A DNA stretch of 16,114 nucleotides from Oscillospiraceae bacterium (GTDB lineage: Bacteria > Bacillota_A > Clostridia > Oscillospirales > Ruminococcaceae). The notes beneath the pieces are model-generated. The model saw only the letters and a list, made by a program, of their open reading frames with translations, was not told the origin of the DNA and made no database searches. The first letter of the stretch is position 1. Each line of letters opens with the position of its first letter. The stretch lies in assembly GCA_017523995.1 (NCBI GenBank), contig JAFWUX010000096.1, forward strand, positions 1 to 16,114, read 5' to 3'. Positions 13,686 through 16,114 of the stretch are shown here, one piece after another. The position numbers were made by a program, and so were the translations under genes.

Positions 13686-14232
13686 GCCGGCAGTGCCGGC
13701 TTCCAATTTGCTAAAGGTCTGTTTTGTGTTTGCTGGTTTCATCTTGTGTCTATGAATCAATCAGCGGGCAGTGCCCGCCTCCAATTTGCTAAAGGTCTTT
13801 TTTATGTTTTCGGTTTCCATGTTGTGTTCGTGAATCAATCACAGCAGGCAGTACCCGCCGCTTTTTTGCGGGCAGTGCGCGCAGCCAATTTGCTAAAGGT
13901 CTGTTTTGTGTCTGCTGGTTTCATCATGTGCTCATGAATCAATCAGCGGGCAGTGCCCGCCTCCAATTTGCTAAAGGTTTTTTTTATGTTTTTGGTTTTC
14001 ATGTTGTGTTCATGAATCAATCAGCGGGCAGTGCCCGCCTCCAATTTGCTAAAGGTCTTTTTTATGTTTTCGGTTTCCATGTTGTGTTCGTGAATCAATC
14101 AGCGGGCAGTGCCCGCCTCCAATTTGCTAAAGGTCTTTTTTATGTTTTTGGTTTTCATGTTGTGTTCGTGAATCAATCAAAGTTGGCTGTGCCTGCACCC
14201 ATATGCGGGCAGTGCGCGCAGCCAATTTTCTA
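13684..14232. repeat. Tandem array of hairpin-containing units of about 78 bp
   Basis: Units begin at 13755 (78 bp), 13833 (104 bp), 13937, 14015 and 14093 (78 bp each). A shorter first unit starts at the ireB stop and a decayed last unit starts at 14171. Each has AATCAATCA, a hairpin with a 6-bp stem and AGT loop (GCGGGC-AGT-GCCCGC in most), then TCCAATTTGCTAAAGG, a T-rich stretch and a GTTTC/CATGTTGTG tail. Two tail types alternate at first, then one is repeated. The first hairpin (AAGCCGGC-AGT-GCCGGCTT) has an 8-bp stem and could help to end ireB transcription. Because 78 is a multiple of three the repeats read open as a 26-residue repeat, but no ribosome binding site is present and the 104-bp unit breaks the frame. 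Confidence 0.92.
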
Positions 14233-14343
14233 TAGCAGTCCAAGCACCAAACTGCTGACAGGCGCAACAGACTGAGGAGATTCCCCGCACGGTAATCCAA
14301 AGGGACAGCCCTTGCAAAAACTGCTATGCGTCACGATCTTCAT
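14230..14343 (-). CDS. Possible 37-residue cysteine-containing peptide
   Basis: A short open frame read MKIVTHSSFCKGCPFGLPCG and then a hydrophobic, Cys-free tail (VAPVSSLVLGLL). The three cysteines are in a CxxCPxGxPCG-like cluster (residues 10, 13 and 19). AGGA lies only three bases before the ATG, which is too close for a normal ribosome binding site, and there is no clear promoter. It sits between the hairpin array and the thiT promoter, downstream of a terminator-like hairpin. It may be a chance frame; I do not recognise it. Confidence 0.2.
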   Translation of the reverse strand: MKIVTHSSFCKGCPFGLPCGESPQSVAPVSSLVLGLL

Positions 14344-14366
14344 GGTTCCTGCAGCGTTGCCGAAAT

Positions 14367-14391
14367 AAAAAAGCCGAACCGGAAACCGGCA
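14367..14391 (-). terminator. Orphan minus-strand terminator-like hairpin
   Basis: On the minus strand GCCGG and CCGG or CGGC segments can pair in a short stem followed by TTTTTTATTT. No minus-strand gene ends here, so it may be an attenuator, the remnant of a lost gene or a chance structure. Confidence 0.4.
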
Positions 14392-14435
14392 CAGTCCCGA
14401 AAATTGTATATGTCTCCGAACACTTCCGGCAATGC

Positions 14436-14464
14436 TTGACAAAATCCGCCGCAGGTGCTATGAT
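14436..14464 (+). promoter_or_regulatory. Promoter of thiT
   Basis: Consensus TTGACA (14436-14441), 17-base spacer and TATGAT (14459-14464) with TGC before the -10 box. Transcription would start near 14471, just before the first riboswitch stem. Confidence 0.9.
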
Positions 14465-14473
14465 GAATATACA

Positions 14474-14578
14474 ATCGGATGCGAATGGGGAGCTTGTGCG
14501 GCAGGCTGAGAGGGCATGAACAGTGCCGACCCGCTGACCTGATGCGGATAATGCCGCCGAAGGGAGCGAGAATCTGAT
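14474..14578 (+). ncRNA. TPP (thiamine pyrophosphate) riboswitch aptamer
   Basis: The conserved THI-box elements are present in order: GGGG near 14487, CTGAGA (14506-14511), ACCTGAT (14537-14543), GGATAATGCC (14546-14555) and GAAGGGA (14559-14565). A closing P1 stem pairs ATCGGAT (14474-14480) with ATCTGAT (14572-14578). About 105 nt is the normal size. It precedes a terminator and a thiamine transporter, so ligand binding should switch transcription off when thiamine is plentiful. Confidence 0.95.
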
Positions 14579-14583
14579 ATCGA

Positions 14584-14611
14584 ATGCCGCAGGAGTTCTG
14601 CGGCATTTTTT
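14584..14611 (+). terminator. Riboswitch-controlled intrinsic terminator
   Basis: ATGCCGCA (14584-14591) pairs perfectly with TGCGGCAT (14599-14606) around a 7-nt loop, followed by six T ending at 14611. It lies right after the aptamer and 42 bases before thiT. The left arm repeats AATGCCGC from inside the aptamer (14550-14557), which could pair with the right arm as an alternative. Confidence 0.9.
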
Positions 14612-14652
14612 ATGTCCGGTTGAATTTTCAAAGCAAAGGATGTTTTGTTAAA

Positions 14653-15264
14653 ATGAAACGCAATACAACCAAAATGCTCGTTGAGGGCGCAATGATGCTC
14701 GCTCTGGCAATTGTGCTGAGCCTGATCACGCCGTTCCAGAAGCTTCTGCCGTTCGGCGGCTCGATCACGCTGGTTTCCATGCTGCCGATCTGTATCTACA
14801 GCATCAAGTACGGCGTGGGCAAGGGGCTCGGCGTATCGTTCCTGTTCGCGGTATTCCAGTTTATTCAGGGCACGGTCAAAGACGGACTGTTCGGCTGGGG
14901 ACTGACCGCCGGCATGCTGATCGCGTGCATTGTGTTTGACTATTTCCTCGCGTACACCGTGCTCGGACTTGCGGGCATGTTCCGCAAAAAGGGGCTCGGC
15001 GGCTGGATCGCGGGCATTGTGATCGCGCTGCTGCTCAGATTTGCAAGCCACTTCATCAGCGGCGTGTATGTCTTTGCCTCGACCGGCAAGATCTGGGATG
15101 ATCTTGATTTCATCGCGGAGAACAAGTATATCTACAGCCTCGTGTATAACGGCGCATACATGGTGCCGGAAATCATCCTGACCGTGCTGGTCACGGTGAT
15201 CCTGTTCAAGATTCCGCAGATTCGCAAGATTCTGACATCTGCCGACAGCGCCGAGGAGAAATAA
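14653..15264 (+). CDS. thiT: Thiamine-binding ECF transporter S component ThiT
   Basis: ThiT is the membrane subunit that binds thiamine and works with the shared ECF module (EcfA, EcfA', EcfT), encoded elsewhere. The 203 residues have about six hydrophobic segments and family features: FGGSITLVSMLPI (34-46), RFASHFISGVYVF (129-141) with His133, Trp148, and YSLVYNGAYMVPE (161-173) with Tyr165-Asn166. These last regions carry thiamine ligands in Lactococcus ThiT, by memory of that structure. The ATG at 14653 starts the family-type N terminus; AAAGGA lies about 12 bases upstream, slightly far. The frame is open further upstream but passes through the terminator. The riboswitch confirms the substrate. 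Confidence 0.95.
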   Translation: MKRNTTKMLVEGAMMLALAIVLSLITPFQKLLPFGGSITLVSMLPICIYSIKYGVGKGLGVSFLFAVFQFIQGTVKDGLFGWGLTAGMLIACIVFDYFLAYTVLGLAGMFRKKGLGGWIAGIVIALLLRFASHFISGVYVFASTGKIWDDLDFIAENKYIYSLVYNGAYMVPEIILTVLVTVILFKIPQIRKILTSADSAEEK

Positions 15265-15270
15265 TCGCTG

Positions 15271-15288
15271 CCGGAGGGCACCCTCCGG
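15271..15288 (+). other. Compact GC hairpin after thiT
   Basis: CCGGAGGG and CCCTCCGG flank a 2-base centre, six bases after the thiT stop. There is no U-run; it may stabilise the mRNA end or pause polymerase ahead of the true terminator downstream. Confidence 0.5.
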
Positions 15289-15315
15289 ATATCGTTAAAT
15301 ATATCCAAGCAAATG

Positions 15316-15358
15316 AAGCCGCTGAATGAGTGAAAAAAGCTCATTCAGCGGCTTTTTC
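15316..15358 (+). terminator. Intrinsic terminator of thiT
   Basis: Perfect 15-bp stem AAGCCGCTGAATGAG (15316-15330) / CTCATTCAGCGGCTT (15340-15354) with a 9-nt loop and a T-run to 15357. A decayed copy of the whole element lies at 15463-15498. Confidence 0.92.
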
Positions 15359-15366
15359 AGCAGGCA

Positions 15367-15400
15367 GCAGGCAGTGCCTGCATCCGATAGGCTAAAGTCC
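15367..15400. repeat. Solo, diverged copy of the hairpin repeat
   Basis: GCAGGC-AGT-GCCTGC (15367-15381) followed by TCC, AT and GCTAAAG matches the array unit in order and spacing. The stem differs from the array stems on both arms, keeping the pairing and the AGT loop. The remainder of the 78-bp unit is not present. Confidence 0.65.
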
Positions 15401-15695
15401 GAATAGTTCAAACGAAGGGATAAAGGCTATTGTCCTGATCATAGTAAAATATATAATTATACAAGCCGCTGAACGAGTAAAAAAGCCCGTTTGAGCGCCA
15501 TTTGCACAAAATGCAGTATGAAAAATAAATCTTTGTGCAAACTTTTTGAAAAGTTGCACGCAACCGTCAAACTTTTGCCGATTTGGCACCCCTTAGTAGA
15601 GGGGCACACAAATTTTTCCGTTCACTTCGCCACAAATAATTGTAAATAATTATAAATATATTCCCTGTTTCGCATGAAACTATGGGACACCGCAC

Positions 15696-15786
15696 CTCAC
15701 TTCTCACTTCTATCTCCTCACTATATTTATAGATACATGCGCGAAGCGCATACCACAATTTCTCATTTCTAATTTCTCATTTCTAA
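15696..15786. repeat. Repeat island D: heptamer arms around the palindromic core
   Basis: Left arm: CTCACTT, CTCACTT, CTATCTC, CTCACTA (15696-15723). Core: CATGCGCGAAGCGCATACC (15736-15754), identical to island A. Right arm: TTTCTCA, TTTCTAA, TTTCTCA, TTTCTAA (15759-15786), the same series as island C. Unlike A and B, both arms point the same way. Confidence 0.85.
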
Positions 15787-15806
15787 TTGGTAATAGGCGG
15801 GTGCTG

Positions 15807-15992
15807 CGAACCATACAAGAGACGGAATGTATGGTTTGGCAAAGGTGTTAGTCGGTACGTGAATCCAACCTTGTACAGGCGATGGGGTTCATGCTGACGG
15901 TACAGAATTGCAGGCATGCACTTAGAATCTTGAAAAATGAATAGCAGCATCAGTCGCAGGGCAAAGCGAGGGATGCTGCATTTATTGTTTTC
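15807..15992 (+). ncRNA. Candidate structured RNA: three hairpins in series
   Basis: CGAACCATACA pairs with TGTATGGTTTG (15807-15838, with one G-U), loop AGAGACGGAA. GTGAATCC (15859-15866) pairs with GGGTTCAT (15885-15892) using two G-U pairs and enclosing a small CCT/AGG hairpin. GCAGCATC (15944-15951) pairs with GATGCTGC (15972-15979), with an inner CGC/GCG pair, and is followed by ATTTATTGTTTT, which could terminate a plus-strand transcript. No promoter is obvious and no RNA family is recognised. A remnant of a mobile element end is an alternative. Confidence 0.3.
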
Positions 15993-16114
15993 GTTATAAG
16001 TATTTGTATGATTTAGCTTGATGTTCTTCATCCTTTTCGTCAAATAGATTTTTTCACTGGGCGCGGGGCGCGAATGCGAGGGGACAACCCAAAGAGGACA
16101 GGGGGAAGGTTCGC

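Larger units (their letters stand above)
15401..16114. other. Gene-free 714-base region rich in inverted repeats
   Basis: No open frame here has a ribosome binding site or family resemblance. It contains a decayed terminator copy (15463-15498). A 10-bp inverted repeat TTTGCACAAA / TTTGTGCAAA (15501-15510, 15532-15541) follows, then AACTTTT-TG-AAAAGTT (15540-15555), a CCCCT/AGGGG hairpin (about 15588-15603), AT-rich DNA (15635-15662), repeat island D and a chain of hairpins (15807-15979). The last 100 bases are GC-rich and unassigned. Confidence 0.7.

Noticed and set aside
13684..14232. CRISPR array
   Set aside because: The whole 78-bp unit is repeated, with no unique spacers, and there are no cas genes nearby.
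14584..14652. Upstream extension of ThiT by 23 residues
   Set aside because: It would be translated from the riboswitch terminator; the family N terminus starts at 14653.
15790..16000. Remnant of an IS200/IS605-type element (tnpB end)
   Set aside because: The hairpins and short frames were reminiscent, but no TnpB motif such as the zinc-finger cysteines or catalytic residues can be read in any frame.
15783..16043. Minus-strand open frame of 86 codons near the right edge
   Set aside because: No ribosome binding site and no resemblance to a known family; it runs through the candidate RNA hairpins.

Overview
The window reads as a chromosomal segment from a Gram-positive gut or rumen Firmicute, most likely a Ruminococcus-type member of the Oscillospiraceae. 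The grounds are a dockerin-bearing family 26 glycoside hydrolase, an L27 precursor with its processing protease Prp, IreB, DUF1540, an ECF thiamine transporter under a TPP riboswitch, and strong AGGAGG-type ribosome binding sites throughout. The species is inferred from gene content only; no database was searched.

Layout. 1-2783 (minus strand) is a ribosome-biogenesis operon read from a perfect-consensus promoter: rplU, prp, rpmA, obg, then the start of Mini-ribonuclease III, which runs off the left edge. 2792-4734 (minus) is a secreted CBM-GH26-dockerin enzyme with its own terminator. 4801-4917 is a repeat island. 4903-8498 (minus) looks like one transcription unit: an unrecognised 241-residue protein, tsaE, tsaB, rpiB, an unrecognised 106-residue protein and a class I methyltransferase. 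8511-8655 is a second repeat island. 8666-10516 (plus) carries degV and a CPBP membrane protease, ending in a terminator shared with the converging DUF5662 gene (10516-11040). A third repeat island lies near 11137-11191. 11192-12807 (minus) is an nfeD-SPFH pair. 13053-13229 (plus) is a small cysteine-rich DUF1540 protein and 13440-13685 (plus) is ireB. 13684-14232 is a tandem array of hairpin-containing units of about 78 bp. 14436-15358 (plus) is promoter, TPP riboswitch, terminator, thiT and terminator. 15361-16114 has no credible gene and is rich in inverted repeats, including a fourth repeat island and a candidate structured RNA.

How the genes work together. L21, L27, Prp, Obg and Mini-III all serve large-subunit assembly: Prp trims L27, Obg is a 50S assembly GTPase and Mini-III matures 23S rRNA. 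TsaE and TsaB belong to the tRNA t6A machinery. ThiT imports thiamine under feedback from thiamine pyrophosphate. The mannanase-like enzyme is the one clear lifestyle gene and points to a cell-surface cellulosome.

The most unusual content is non-coding: (i) four dispersed islands built from 7-bp repeats around a nearly identical 19-nt palindromic core, one of which supplies the last codons of the methyltransferase; (ii) the hairpin array, whose stems differ by compensating changes and which has a diverged solo copy downstream of thiT; (iii) a run of stable hairpins near 15800-15990 that could be an undescribed RNA. Everything was read by eye; no folding, alignment or homology search was run.
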